Of a DNA stretch of 64,000 bases, positions 37,180 through 47,625 are shown in pieces. How positions within the stretch are numbered: position 1 is the stretch's first letter; the number at the start of each line of letters is the position of its first letter. Source of the stretch: Helicobacteraceae bacterium (GTDB lineage: Bacteria > Campylobacterota > Campylobacteria > Campylobacterales > Helicobacteraceae); assembly GCA_017508245.1 (NCBI GenBank), contig JAFVZI010000014.1:157889-221888 (forward strand), read 5' to 3'. The translations under genes and the position numbers were made by a program. The notes beneath the pieces are model-generated. The model saw only the letters and a program-made list of their open reading frames with translations. It searched no databases and was not told where the DNA came from.

Positions 37180-39327
37180 CTATATATATGCATCTTTAAG
37201 ATTAGAAAAATCAACAATTTTATATTTCTTAAGAAGCATATTTTTTAACATTTTTGTATCGTGTATCGGTGTTTCAAACATAATCTCACAAGTAGTCATA
37301 AACTGGTTTTTATATCCATTATATGAAACTCCAATCACATTGCAATCATACTTAAGAAGTGTTTCTAAAAATTCCGCCAAAGTCCCTTTTTTGCCCTCTA
37401 GTGCTACTATTACTTTATAAGTTGCATTGACATCATCTTTCCAATGAACAAAAACCATTCTAGCACCATTTGATACCTCTAAAAACACCCTCTCGCATAA
37501 TTTATGATGTATGAATACCTTAGAACCATTTTTTATAGCCAAGACTTCATCATTATGTTTTGGGCGACAACAATAATCAAACAATGTCTCTGAAATTGTA
37601 TGATTTGAATAAACGATAAGATTCCCAAATTCTTGTTTTTTTAACTTTAATCTATCCAGCCGAATCTTAGATAAGAAATTGACATTATTTTTTAGTTGAT
37701 TTTTTATTCTATTTTTTAAATCAATCAAAAAATCTAAATCTTTTGTAGCCTTACCAATAGATTGGAGAAGATTATTATCTTTTACAAAATTTTCTACAAT
37801 ATTCATATTATGGTCAAAAAATATTGTAGAGATGATATTAATTGCACTTTTTTGCTCAATCTCTTTTACCTTATGTGAGCATTGAATCTTTAAATCACTT
37901 TTTGCTTTTGAAGTCTTTACAGCGTCAATCCAAGTGCATTTTGGCACTGAAGAATCTCCTGTAATAATTCTCACTATATCACCACTTTTTAAAGTAGTAA
38001 GTAATGAGGATTTTTGATGATTTATATATGCTTCCTTTGCATAGCTACCAAGTTTTGTATGCACTGCATAGGCAAAGTCAAGTGCCACGGCTCCAACAGG
38101 AAGTGTATATGTATCGCCAGCTGGCGAAAATACAATAATATCTTCTCTATATAAATCATTTTTTGCTAATTCGTAAAATTCTTCTATATTATTGTCTTGA
38201 TATTGAAGATTTGATATCCAATCAGTTGATGGCGACATACCAGTGTTTTTATATTTCCAATGTGCTGCTATACCAAATTCTGCTGAATGATGCATTTTGA
38301 TTGTTCTTATTTGAATCTCAAATATAGAAGATTCATCAAAAACAGTAGTATGTATCGTTTGATAACCATTTTCTTTTGGCAATGCTACATAGTCTTTGAA
38401 TCTTGATATAAGAGGCTTAAAGTGAAGATGAACCAAACCCAGTGCTTTATAACAATCAATATCATTATTAACAATAATTCTAATAGCAAGCAAATCTAAT
38501 ATCTCATCAATACTAACACCCTTTTTTTGTATCTTCAAAAATATAGAATATGGTCTTTTAATCCTACTTTCTATCCTAAAGTCAGAATCTAAAAACCCGC
38601 CTTGCATTAGCAATGATGATATTTTGGTCGTGAAATTGTTTAGCTTTAAAATAAGATTCTGCCTGTGCTCATTTAAATATGCATCTATCCTATTATATTC
38701 ATCTCTAAAAATATAATAAAAACTTCTATCTTCTAATTCATTTTTAATCGATGATATGCCAAGCCTATGTGCAATAGGTGCATATACCACGAGAGTTTCT
38801 TCTGCTATTCTTCGCTGCTTTTGTTCAGGTAAAACATCAAGTGTAAGCATATTATGCAATCTATCACTTATTTTTATCACCAATGCTCTTATGTCTTTGA
38901 TAGATGCTAACAGCATTTTTCTAAATGATAATGCAGAAGCCACTAGTTTTTCATTTGTATCTGACGGAAACTCTTCTTTTCTAATATCAACTATTTTTGT
39001 AAGACTATCTACAAGAGAAGCTACATCATCACCAAATTCATCTTTCACCCAATCAATATTATAATCGGTATCTTCTACCACATCGTGCAACAATGCCGCA
39101 CATATCATAGATTCTTCACCACCATAATATGCGACAATGCAAGCAACCAATATCGGATGTATTGCATATGGGATTCCACTTTTTCTAACTTGTCCATTAT
39201 GAGCTACTATGCAAAAATTTAATGCACTTCTAATTTTTGGAGACATAGAATAGAATAGAATATTTTCTAACCTATCTGTAGCCTTTTCAATAGTATCAAT
39301 ATCAGAAAATGATGAAAATAGATTCAT
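37180..39327 (-). CDS. spoT: Bifunctional (p)ppGpp synthetase/hydrolase SpoT
   Basis: Single RelA/SpoT homologue controlling the stringent response. Order of domains: HD hydrolase (HPILVACIVAYYGGEE, AALLHDVVEDTDY, about 55-110), synthetase (LLAIRIIVNNDIDCYKALGL, YQTIHTTVFD, about 240-350), TGS (DTYTLPVGAVALDFAYAVHT, about 400-460) and C-terminal ACT (about 640-710). 715 residues. It lies in rpoZ-spoT-tyrS order as in H. pylori. Confidence 0.95.
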   Translation of the reverse strand: MNLFSSFSDIDTIEKATDRLENILFYSMSPKIRSALNFCIVAHNGQVRKSGIPYAIHPILVACIVAYYGGEESMICAALLHDVVEDTDYNIDWVKDEFGDDVASLVDSLTKIVDIRKEEFPSDTNEKLVASALSFRKMLLASIKDIRALVIKISDRLHNMLTLDVLPEQKQRRIAEETLVVYAPIAHRLGISSIKNELEDRSFYYIFRDEYNRIDAYLNEHRQNLILKLNNFTTKISSLLMQGGFLDSDFRIESRIKRPYSIFLKIQKKGVSIDEILDLLAIRIIVNNDIDCYKALGLVHLHFKPLISRFKDYVALPKENGYQTIHTTVFDESSIFEIQIRTIKMHHSAEFGIAAHWKYKNTGMSPSTDWISNLQYQDNNIEEFYELAKNDLYREDIIVFSPAGDTYTLPVGAVALDFAYAVHTKLGSYAKEAYINHQKSSLLTTLKSGDIVRIITGDSSVPKCTWIDAVKTSKAKSDLKIQCSHKVKEIEQKSAINIISTIFFDHNMNIVENFVKDNNLLQSIGKATKDLDFLIDLKNRIKNQLKNNVNFLSKIRLDRLKLKKQEFGNLIVYSNHTISETLFDYCCRPKHNDEVLAIKNGSKVFIHHKLCERVFLEVSNGARMVFVHWKDDVNATYKVIVALEGKKGTLAEFLETLLKYDCNVIGVSYNGYKNQFMTTCEIMFETPIHDTKMLKNMLLKKYKIVDFSNLKDAYI

Positions 39328-39343
39328 AGCCTTAAAAAAATAA

Positions 39344-39562
39344 CTACTCTATGCTATCTATTCTATCCAAGAATATCTTACCTTCTGCAATCTCTTTTAA
39401 TGCTATATCTGTTAATTTGTATCTAGTTACATCCATATTAACAAGTGGAGTTGCACCATTGCCCAATTCTTTTACTCTACTAAACACAAAACAAGATAAT
39501 TTATATCTATCATTATCAACTTTTTCTAATGCTTTTTCTAGCACATCTTCAATTCTATCCAT
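39344..39562 (-). CDS. rpoZ: RNA polymerase omega subunit
   Basis: A 72-residue protein that helps assemble beta-prime. It begins [20 protein letters not shown], has [13 protein letters not shown] and ends with [13 protein letters not shown], the family's helix-turn pattern. Its place directly before spoT is typical across proteobacteria. Confidence 0.92.
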   Translation of the reverse strand: MDRIEDVLEKALEKVDNDRYKLSCFVFSRVKELGNGATPLVNMDVTRYKLTDIALKEIAEGKIFLDRIDSIE

Positions 39563-39576
39563 AAGTCATACTCCTT

Positions 39577-40620
<1,044 letters not shown>

Positions 40621-42072
40621 ATGATTACTTGGATGCAAAAACACAGAAAATACCTCATTGTAACCGTATGGATAAGCAGCATTGCATTCATCGCTGCTAC
40701 TATGGTTGGATGGGGTGCATATAATTTCTCTTCATCAGCTTCTAATGTGGCAAAAGTTGGGAATATAGAGATTAGCATTAATGACTTTCAAAGACAATAT
40801 AAAGATGTATATAATAGATACAATGAGCAATATCAAAAAGTTTTAAATCAACCTTTAGATGAAGAACAGGCGAAAAAGATGGGGCTTGAAAATGAGACTC
40901 TGCAGATACTCATAGATAGGGCTTTATTAGAAAATTTTGCCATAGATTCTGGTATTAGAATAAGCGATGAAGATATATCACTAGAATTACAGAGCTTCGA
41001 TATCTTTAGAGAAAATGGACAATTTTTAAGGGAAAGATATGAAGAATTTTTACGTCAAAGTAGAATGAGAGCTGCAGATTTTGAGAATCTAATCAAAAAA
41101 GATTTGCTTATAAAAAAAGTGATTGATTCGTTTCCTAGCATAGTAACACCTCTAGAGCAAGAATTATTTGCGTTGCCAAATAGACTAGAAGATAGAATCT
41201 CCATTGAAATTATTGATAACATAGGACTAAAAATTACAGATGAAGATTTACAAAAATATTACAACGAAAATAAAGATAATTACAAAAAAGATAGAGAATT
41301 TGAAGTAGAAATAATAGAAACTAAAGTGGAAAATAAGGAGATAGCAGAAAGTGAGTTGATCGCTTATTATGATGTGAATAAGACAAATTACACAAAAGAT
41401 GGTGAGATACTAGACTTCAACAATATTAAAGATGAAGTAAAAAAAGACTATCAAAAAAGAGAAGCACAAAAAGATGCTCTAAAGACATACAATGATTTCA
41501 TCGCAAATAAAATTAGTGGTGCTAAGATTACTATTAGTGAAGTAGATATAAATGATGAAATACTAAATGCTATAAACACAACAAAAGAAGGTGGTATTAT
41601 AAAACCTATGTTTGATGATGATAAATTTATATCAATGAAGATTATTAGAAAACTTCCACAACAAACAAAGAGTTTTGATGAAGTAAAAAACATATTAAAA
41701 TCAGATTATGAAAAAATAGCAAAAAAAGATGCTATCAAAAAAGCAGCAGAATCTAGAATAAATGTATTTAGAGGTCAAGATGTAGGATTTGTGTCCATTA
41801 ATCAAACAAGACAAATAAAAAATCTAAATGAATTTGAGATGCAACAATTATTAAGTAAAATATTTACTTCAGATTCTAAAAATGGATATTTATTGTTGCC
41901 AAATAAGGCGATTTTATACAAGATTACGGAGCAAAGAATTATTGATAAAAAAATTGATAATAAGGAATTGGAAATATTTAAAAATATTAAATACAATCTA
42001 TTGGAACGTGCAGTACTTGATTTTTTAGCTAAAGAATATAAAATAATAAATAATCTTAAAAAGGATTCGTGA
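40621..42072 (+). CDS. Membrane-anchored periplasmic PPIase-like chaperone (SurA_N/PpiD type)
   Basis: 483 residues: a cytoplasmic start, one membrane helix (about 11-32, LIVTVWISSIAFIAATMVGW), then a SurA_N-like helical region (VGNIEISINDFQRQYKD, about 45-190) and a long charged C-terminal half in which the rotamase domain is divergent. This is the PpiD architecture, folding outer-membrane and periplasmic proteins. Immediately followed by ftsA, so it may share its transcript. Confidence 0.78.
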   Translation: MITWMQKHRKYLIVTVWISSIAFIAATMVGWGAYNFSSSASNVAKVGNIEISINDFQRQYKDVYNRYNEQYQKVLNQPLDEEQAKKMGLENETLQILIDRALLENFAIDSGIRISDEDISLELQSFDIFRENGQFLRERYEEFLRQSRMRAADFENLIKKDLLIKKVIDSFPSIVTPLEQELFALPNRLEDRISIEIIDNIGLKITDEDLQKYYNENKDNYKKDREFEVEIIETKVENKEIAESELIAYYDVNKTNYTKDGEILDFNNIKDEVKKDYQKREAQKDALKTYNDFIANKISGAKITISEVDINDEILNAINTTKEGGIIKPMFDDDKFISMKIIRKLPQQTKSFDEVKNILKSDYEKIAKKDAIKKAAESRINVFRGQDVGFVSINQTRQIKNLNEFEMQQLLSKIFTSDSKNGYLLLPNKAILYKITEQRIIDKKIDNKELEIFKNIKYNLLERAVLDFLAKEYKIINNLKKDS

Positions 42073-42073
42073 T

Positions 42074-43414
42074 TTGGAACAAGTAATTCTTGGTATTGAT
42101 ATGGGGTCTTCAAAAATATGTTCTCTTATCGCAGAGATAAAAGGTGGTGTTCCTCATATCATTGGAATGGGAATTCAACCAGCTCAAGGTATAAGAAAAG
42201 GCACCATAACAAATATAGAGCAAGCAAGTAGGTCAATTAGAGAATCTGTGAGCAATGCAAAGAGGATTGCTGGGGTTAATGTCTCACAGGCAATTATCTC
42301 AATATCAGGTTCATACACAAAGAGTATCAACAGCAATGCGATAACAAATAATTCAAATAAGGAAATAGGTATTCAAGAGATAAATAGGGCAATGCATACA
42401 GCACTGTATAATGCAGAAATACCAAATAATTATGAAATGCTACATGCGCTTCCTTATTCATTTAAAGTTGATGGTGGCGATTATGTTGATAATCCATTTG
42501 GTATGAATGGTGCTAGATTAGACGTATCTACACATATCATTGCTGCACAAAAAAATGGTCTTGAAAATCTAAAAAAAGCCGTAAGAAATGCTGGAATAGA
42601 AGTAACAGATGTCGTATTGAACGCATATGCATCATCAATTGCAGTTTTGACAAATGAAGAAAAAGAATTGGGTGTGGCCTGTATTGATATGGGAGCAAGT
42701 AGTTGTGATATTATGATACATTATGGTAATGCTATGAGGTATAACTATTTCTTAGGTGTTGGCTCGGCACATATTACAAAAGATATAGGAACGGTACTAA
42801 ATACCACACTAACAACAGCAGAAGAATTAAAACGAAAACATATCACATTGTACGATTTGACACCAGAGGATATATATTCGGTATTAGAGATTCCATCAGA
42901 AAATAAAAGTATCCAGCTAGAGACTTTGCACGGTGTTGTTACATCTCGTGTATCTGAAACATTGATGCTCATTGAAGAAATAATAGAACATAGTGGCCTA
43001 AGAAATAATCTTGGTGCTGGCATAGTTATCACTGGCGGAATGGCTAATATGAAGGGTTTAGCAGAAATGGCATTAAATATATTCAAAGGATTACCTGTTA
43101 GAATCGCAAGTCCTAAGGATATAAATGGCTCATTTGATATACTAGACCCATCATATTCGACTGCTATAGGATTGATATTATATGGCTCTGGCAAATATAC
43201 TAATTATGAATTAGATGCAAACAAAAAGTTGAAACATAGCCAAAATAAGACTACAGATAATGCAAAGTTATATGATTTAAAGGAAAACAATGATTTAAGC
43301 GATTTGAATGTCTCTACAAAAAATGAAGAAAGCAAGCAAGAAAAGATTGACATTAAGCTAAAGAAAAATACAGTCACAGAAAAAACTATAGAATGGTTAA
43401 AAAATTTATTTTAA
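42074..43414 (+). CDS. ftsA: Cell division protein FtsA
   Basis: Actin-like protein tethering FtsZ to the membrane. Phosphate and adenosine motifs ILGIDMGSSKICSLIAE, VACIDMGASSCDIMI and IVITGGMANMKGL are present, and the C-terminus ends in the amphipathic membrane-targeting helix (TEKTIEWLKNLF). Starts at TTG 42074 one base after the previous stop, with AAGGA upstream. 446 residues. Its 3' end overlaps the ftsZ region. Confidence 0.95.
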   Translation: MEQVILGIDMGSSKICSLIAEIKGGVPHIIGMGIQPAQGIRKGTITNIEQASRSIRESVSNAKRIAGVNVSQAIISISGSYTKSINSNAITNNSNKEIGIQEINRAMHTALYNAEIPNNYEMLHALPYSFKVDGGDYVDNPFGMNGARLDVSTHIIAAQKNGLENLKKAVRNAGIEVTDVVLNAYASSIAVLTNEEKELGVACIDMGASSCDIMIHYGNAMRYNYFLGVGSAHITKDIGTVLNTTLTTAEELKRKHITLYDLTPEDIYSVLEIPSENKSIQLETLHGVVTSRVSETLMLIEEIIEHSGLRNNLGAGIVITGGMANMKGLAEMALNIFKGLPVRIASPKDINGSFDILDPSYSTAIGLILYGSGKYTNYELDANKKLKHSQNKTTDNAKLYDLKENNDLSDLNVSTKNEESKQEKIDIKLKKNTVTEKTIEWLKNLF

Positions 43415-43428
43415 AAGAGGGGTATTTG

Positions 43429-44580
43429 ATGGATATAAATATAGAAGAATTATCTCAACCAAATGAAGTAAAAATTACTGCTATTGGTGTTGGCGGTGGT
43501 GGAAGTAATGCGATAAATCATTTAAGCATTCATGGTGTTTATAGCACCATCAACCTAGTAGCCATCAATACAGATAAACAGCATTTAGACAAAACAGAAT
43601 CTCACACTAGGTTACTTATTGGAGAAAAGATAACTAGAGGATTTGGTGCTGGAATGGACCCTGCAATAGGACAAAAGAGTGCTGAAGAGAGCTATGATCA
43701 AATAAAAGATGTAATCAAAGATTCAAATATTGTATTTATTGCTACAGGTCTTGGCGGAGGGACTGGAACAGGTGCTGCACCAGTGGTAGCGAGGGCAGCA
43801 AAAGAACTAGGTGCACTTACAATAGCAGTAGTTACAAAACCATTCAAATTTGAAGGCGATAGAAAAGAAGAAGTCGCTGAAAAAGGCATAAGAGAGCTAA
43901 AAGAGTTTGTAGATGCAATCATTGTAGTGCCAAATGAAAAATTACTTGCAACAGTAGATAAAAAATTAGGTATGCGAGATGCTTTTAAGCTTGTTGATAA
44001 CATACTAGCACAGGCATTAAATGGAATATCATCTATTATATTAAATAGTAGCAGTGGCGGTATAAATGCAGATTATGCTGATTTAGAAAGGGTAATGCAA
44101 CATAAAGGATTAGCACTGATTGGTGTAGGCGATAAAACTGGCGAAGATTCTGCGACAGAAGCAGTAAGAGAAGCTTTAGAATCTCCATTATTAGACAATA
44201 TTAGTATAAAAGGCTGTAAAGGTGCTATTGTGTATTATGAAATGAATGATAACTATCCAATATATGCGATACCTGATGCAAATGAGCTAATCAAGCAACA
44301 GTTAGATCCAAATGGGGTATTTAAATTTGCTTGCTCATACAATAATGAAATACAAGATAATCAAATAAAAGCTACTTTAGTTGTTACTGGATTTGAAAAA
44401 GAAGTGGTAGTGAAAGAACCAAATGACAATAGTAGCAATAATAATGTAACTATAAAACCAAATATAACATCGCAAGGTATCAAATTACGAAGAGTAAGTG
44501 GCTCAAATGAGAGTTTGTTTGACATACACGATTTAGGAGATTTAGAAAGCCCTTCTTTCCTAAGAAATCAAAGAGATTAG
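43429..44580 (+). CDS. ftsZ: Cell division protein FtsZ
   Basis: Tubulin-like GTPase that forms the division ring. The GTP signature GLGGGTGTGAAPVVA is near residue 100, and the C-terminal peptide ESPSFLRNQ that binds FtsA closes the protein. Start ATG 43429 (MDINIEELSQ) has AGAGGGG upstream; the longer frame from 43393 overlaps ftsA and is not needed. About 383 residues. Confidence 0.97.
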   Translation: MDINIEELSQPNEVKITAIGVGGGGSNAINHLSIHGVYSTINLVAINTDKQHLDKTESHTRLLIGEKITRGFGAGMDPAIGQKSAEESYDQIKDVIKDSNIVFIATGLGGGTGTGAAPVVARAAKELGALTIAVVTKPFKFEGDRKEEVAEKGIRELKEFVDAIIVVPNEKLLATVDKKLGMRDAFKLVDNILAQALNGISSIILNSSSGGINADYADLERVMQHKGLALIGVGDKTGEDSATEAVREALESPLLDNISIKGCKGAIVYYEMNDNYPIYAIPDANELIKQQLDPNGVFKFACSYNNEIQDNQIKATLVVTGFEKEVVVKEPNDNSSNNNVTIKPNITSQGIKLRRVSGSNESLFDIHDLGDLESPSFLRNQRD

Positions 44581-44601
44581 TTAGTAGCTTTGAGCTGCTA
44601 A
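44581..44601 (+). terminator. Hairpin after ftsZ
   Basis: TTAGTAGCT (44581-44589) pairs with AGCTGCTAA (44593-44601) with one G-T, leaving a 3-base loop, immediately after the ftsZ stop. No long U-run follows. Confidence 0.5.
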
Positions 44602-44604
44602 ATA

Positions 44605-44790
44605 TGAGTTAGCTACCACAAGAGCGGCATCAAACGAAATATTTAATTATTTTTGTAGCAATTGTCGCATCTGGAATCTATACAATAAATAAAGACAACA
44701 AAAGTAGTCATACATACCAATTAAAGGGTAATAATATCATAAACTATTGGTGATAGCGTTGCAAATGGATTTGGGATACTATTTTATAAT
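44605..44790 (+). pseudogene. SGNH/GDSL hydrolase, N-terminal fragment
   Basis: Reading through an early TAG, the frame gives a membrane or signal segment (KYLIIFVAIVASGIYTI), then HTYQLKGNNII. After a one-base shift it continues as TIGDSVANGFGI, the block I of SGNH esterases with the catalytic Ser of GDS. The rest of the gene is found about 1.6 kb downstream (46430-46901), so the gene was split. Confidence 0.7.
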
Positions 44791-44812
44791 AGGAGCCGAT
44801 AAGGCTCCTATT
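44788..44812. terminator. Perfect bidirectional hairpin at the left edge of the inserted element
   Basis: AATAGGAGCC (44788-44797), loop GATAA, GGCTCCTATT (44803-44812): a perfect 10-bp stem flanked by T-runs on one side and A-rich DNA on the other. It sits where SGNH coding sequence stops and the recombinase remnant approaches, so it may be the terminator the element brought. Confidence 0.6.
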
Positions 44813-44841
44813 ATTGTGAATAGGCAAGATTTTTCAGCGGT

Positions 44842-45113
44842 TCAAAACTTCTCTAAATCATAAGTCATTCCTTTAGGGAAAATTAGTTTTTGCAATCTTT
44901 GTTTAGTGTCTAATTCGCTATTAAGTCATAGAGTTTCAATATTGTTTATTGCACTACAAACATATTCAAGACAGTGTTTAAAATCATCTTTAGGTAATTC
45001 ATCTATTATTATATCAGCCTTTATTTCCTGTTCTTTTATTGTGCATTCTTCTGACTTCATTTTGTAATCACTCTCATTTAGCTTTCCTGCGATATAAAGG
45101 TCAATTAACTTAT
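44842..45113 (-). pseudogene. Serine recombinase C-terminal remnant
   Basis: On the minus strand, KLIDLYIAGKLNESDYKMK, a charged coiled coil and, after one in-frame TGA, DTKQRLQKLIFPKGMTYD match the C-terminus of large serine recombinases/resolvases (typical ending: KQRFQ-LIFPEG-Y). The catalytic N-terminus is gone; instead the same frame runs upstream, across a TAA, into mcrC-like sequence. Confidence 0.65.
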
Positions 45114-45237
45114 TTTACTTATCTTGCATATTATCAAATTGTTCTGCATCAACATTTTCATCAATTGTGCTTGAAAGATTTGAATAAGCATAACATAGCA
45201 CATAATAAATATTTTTAATTAAAATATTCTTAGCCAT
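45110..45237 (-). pseudogene. mcrC: McrC N-terminal fragment
   Basis: ATG 45237 overlaps the mcrB-like stop (TAATG), the normal mcrB-mcrC arrangement. The frame starts MAKNILIKNIYYVLCYAYSN, the conserved N-terminus of McrC, and goes on to AEQFDNMQDK, then TAA. Everything beyond the first 45 or so residues, including the nuclease core, has been lost. Confidence 0.7.
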
Positions 45238-45895
45238 TATTTAATCGCTGTCCTTAAAATATCAGACCATTTTTCAATATTAGCTTGTTTATCAAACCAG
45301 TATTCTTTTAATAAAGGCAATATTTCATATTCAACAACACAATTTAACCATTCATCTGTAGCTATGAAACCTTTGTTATTGTTAATAAAAATAACTATGA
45401 CCTATCTGAAAACCAACACTCAAGCAACTGTCATTACTGATTATAATGTTTAATTCTATTATTTTATCAATCAAGTTGTTAAATTTTTCATTATTTAGAT
45501 TATTTTGATATTTCTTAAATCCAACATTTTCGAAAGCTAGAGCAAAGTCGTAAAACGCAAATCTTCTTCTTAGTGCATAATCAATCATTGCAATACTTCT
45601 ATCGGCTGCATTCATCATGCCTATGATATACAAATTTTTAGGAACGCTAAATTCTTCGTCTTTATATAACAGCCTCAATGCCTGACCTCTTTTATCGGGA
45701 TCAATAAGCATTAAGAGTTCACCGAAAATTTTACTTAATTTACCTCTATTGATTTCATCTATAATAAAGAAATACTTATTTTCACTATCGTCTTCTGCTT
45801 TCTTACAGAATTTGTAAAAAGGACCTTCTGTTAGCTCGAAACCATTTTCTTTAGGTCTATCTCAAACAAATTCAACTTGTCATATCTATTCTACT
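45237..45895 (-). pseudogene. mcrB: McrB-type GTPase/AAA+ restriction subunit, decayed fragment
   Basis: In one frame (about 45382-45890) the DNA encodes [22 protein letters not shown], the Walker [39 protein letters not shown] (sensor) and [10 protein letters not shown] (arginine finger region). A TGA replaces the usual Gly in the EFV-G-RP motif. After a frameshift near 45380, VVEYEILPLLKEYWFD gives the normal McrB end, stopping at 45237. The Walker A half is missing. It was once a 5-methylcytosine- or modification-dependent restriction system with mcrC. Confidence 0.75.
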
Positions 45896-45981
45896 ATAAA
45901 AAAATAACCCAATTTATACTTTTTAATCCTCATAAACACTTCAAAACTATTCTAACAATTCATTAATATTAAATATTTCAT

Positions 45982-46346
45982 CTAATATCTTATTGGTTGA
46001 TTTTGTTTCTTATAAAGGTTTACCGATAATAATATCCCTAAAAAAAATTCTAAAAACTTTATTATTTGTCCTAAAGTTGCCTTTTCTGCTGTTGCTTTTA
46101 TTGTTGCGAGATAAATAAGTGCTTCTAATATATCTGTGTTTTCAGGCATAGTTATTCCTGATTGTATTAAAACACCTTGAATTGGTTTAGTTAGTTTTGA
46201 ACTTAAAATAAGTTCTAAGGCTTGTTTAATATTTGCTTTTTCTTTTCTAACAATGCCTGATTTTATACCTGCTTTTTTGGCAAGCTCTTTTCTTTCTATC
46301 GGAGTTCGGAGTTCAATTTTAAATTTTTTAAACTTTTTTCATTCAT
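45982..46346 (-). pseudogene. Phage-type small protein (terminase-small/DUF5681-like), frameshifted
   Basis: From ATG 46346 the frame MNEKSLKNLK stops after about 16 codons. The next frame, with no start, reads ERKELAKKAGIKSGIVRKEK, then QALELILSSKLTKPIQG and ALIYLATIKATAEKATLGQI, to TAG at 45982. The pattern (GG-S-G, basic stretch, ALE-LLS, AL-KA--GD/G-A--F) is that of small phage proteins annotated as DUF5681 or terminase-small-like. This suggests prophage or ICE DNA beside the mcrBC remnant. Assignment by pattern only. Confidence 0.5.
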
Positions 46347-46429
46347 TACCACACGCCCTATTATTTAACTTTCTTTAACTCATAAAAACAATACATTTCA
46401 AATATAATTTGTTTCGAATTGTTTTGTAT

Positions 46430-46901
46430 TTGGGGTAGATGAAAATGATAGTTTTGCTATGAAGAGTGCGGATATTATTAAATAAAATCTAATAAAAATG
46501 GAGATAAATAGTGAGACAACTGCGTGATTATTGCAAAGAATTAATAAAGCACTAAATAGCACGAGAGCATTGCTGTGATACTAATATCAATTGGTGATAA
46601 TATTTTTTTGAGAAATAAAATATTACAAAATCCAACCTTGATAAAATTGTAAAAAATACAAGAAAATATACAGATTGTGTCGTATTGTTTGGAAGCTCAA
46701 GCAGTGTGGGTGATAGCATATTAGGTAGCGTATCTCCAATGTATAATGATATTGCAAAAATATAATGTTCTTGTAGAATCCAAAAGTATGCAAGAAATGC
46801 CCACGCATCGCACACTTAAAATTGACCCTATACACTCAAATGAGGCTGGACACAATATGATTGCACAAACTATTACAACACTAATAAAAGATAATAAATA
46901 A
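46430..46901 (+). pseudogene. SGNH/GDSL hydrolase, C-terminal fragment
   Basis: Reading across frameshifts, SETTA and LLQRINKALNSTRA match block II-III of SGNH hydrolases. Next come YTDCVVLFGSSSSVGDSI, then NVLVESKSMQEMP and DPIHSNEAGHNMIA, which holds the catalytic D-x-x-H. Ends at TAA 46899-46901. Together with 44605-44790 it rebuilds one esterase gene interrupted by a 1.6-kb insertion. Several further stops show it was long dead. Confidence 0.7.
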
Positions 46902-47011
46902 TATCAAATAATTTTAGCTTTTAAGAATAGATTCAAAAAAAAAATGTTTAAATTTTATTTACTTTTACTCTACTGGAGTTAAAAGAAAGTTTATTTCACA
47001 AGGAGTTGATT

Positions 47012-47551
47012 ATGAAAAGAAGTGGTTTTAGTATGATTGAACTAGTATTTGTTATCGTTATTTTAGGTGTGCTTGCTGCAGTTGCTGTACCTAGATTTGT
47101 AACAACAAGGACAGATGCACAAGTTGCAATGGCAAGAAGTGATATTGCCTCTACACTAAAGGCGATCCCTGCAAGAGTATTTGCAGAAAACCTAGACCCT
47201 ACAGCATCAACACCTCCGGGTTTTAGCTCTTGGGGAGAGTGGATGATAGATACAGGAGGACTAGATAGAGGTAGATGGCAAGTTGGTGGTGGCGGAAGTA
47301 GCGGTAATAGTAATAGTGGAATCCAACCAATTGGAAATGTAACAAATAGTAGTGGTAGTACAACTGGAGGTTGTGGGCAGATAATATGGATAGATACCTC
47401 GGGAAATTTAATATTCAAACCAGAAAATATACCAGCAACTAGTACAGGTAGTAATAATGGTGGAACATTCTGCAAAGCACTAAAAGAATCTTATCCAAGC
47501 GGATCAAATAGAATCATCCCTCTTGCTACAACTGGAGCTGTAAAATTCTAA
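47012..47551 (+). CDS. Type IV pilin/pseudopilin-like protein
   Basis: 179 residues. The N-terminus KRSGFSMIELVFVIVILGVL carries a prepilin-peptidase site (cleavage after Gly, new N-terminal Phe, Glu at position 5 of the mature protein) followed by the hydrophobic helix of type IV pilins. Then come AVPRFVTTRTDAQVA, a Gly/Ser/Asn-rich middle (about 85-110) and an end with Cys pairs. ATG 47012 has AGGAG seven bases upstream. A second pilin and a PilT-like ATPase lie 5 kb downstream. H. pylori has no such genes to my knowledge, so this is an accessory or ancestral pilus-like system. Could be a T2SS- or competence-type pseudopilin. Confidence 0.85.
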   Translation: MKRSGFSMIELVFVIVILGVLAAVAVPRFVTTRTDAQVAMARSDIASTLKAIPARVFAENLDPTASTPPGFSSWGEWMIDTGGLDRGRWQVGGGGSSGNSNSGIQPIGNVTNSSGSTTGGCGQIIWIDTSGNLIFKPENIPATSTGSNNGGTFCKALKESYPSGSNRIIPLATTGAVKF

Positions 47552-47561
47552 TATAGATTCT

Positions 47562-47587
47562 AGATTCTAGCTCAAGGGCTAGAATCT
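47562..47587. terminator. Hairpin built from AGATTCTAGC/GCTAGAATCT
   Basis: A perfect 10-bp stem with a 6-base loop follows the pilin gene. Both arms carry the overabundant word GATTCT/AGAATC in inverted orientation. Confidence 0.75.
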
Positions 47588-47625
47588 CTACTATAATGCT
47601 ATTTTAAATTTCAAGGATAAAGTCA

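Noticed and set aside
42745..43194. Minus-strand frame of 149 codons inside ftsA
   Set aside because: Antisense shadow of a conserved gene; composition follows the ftsA codons.
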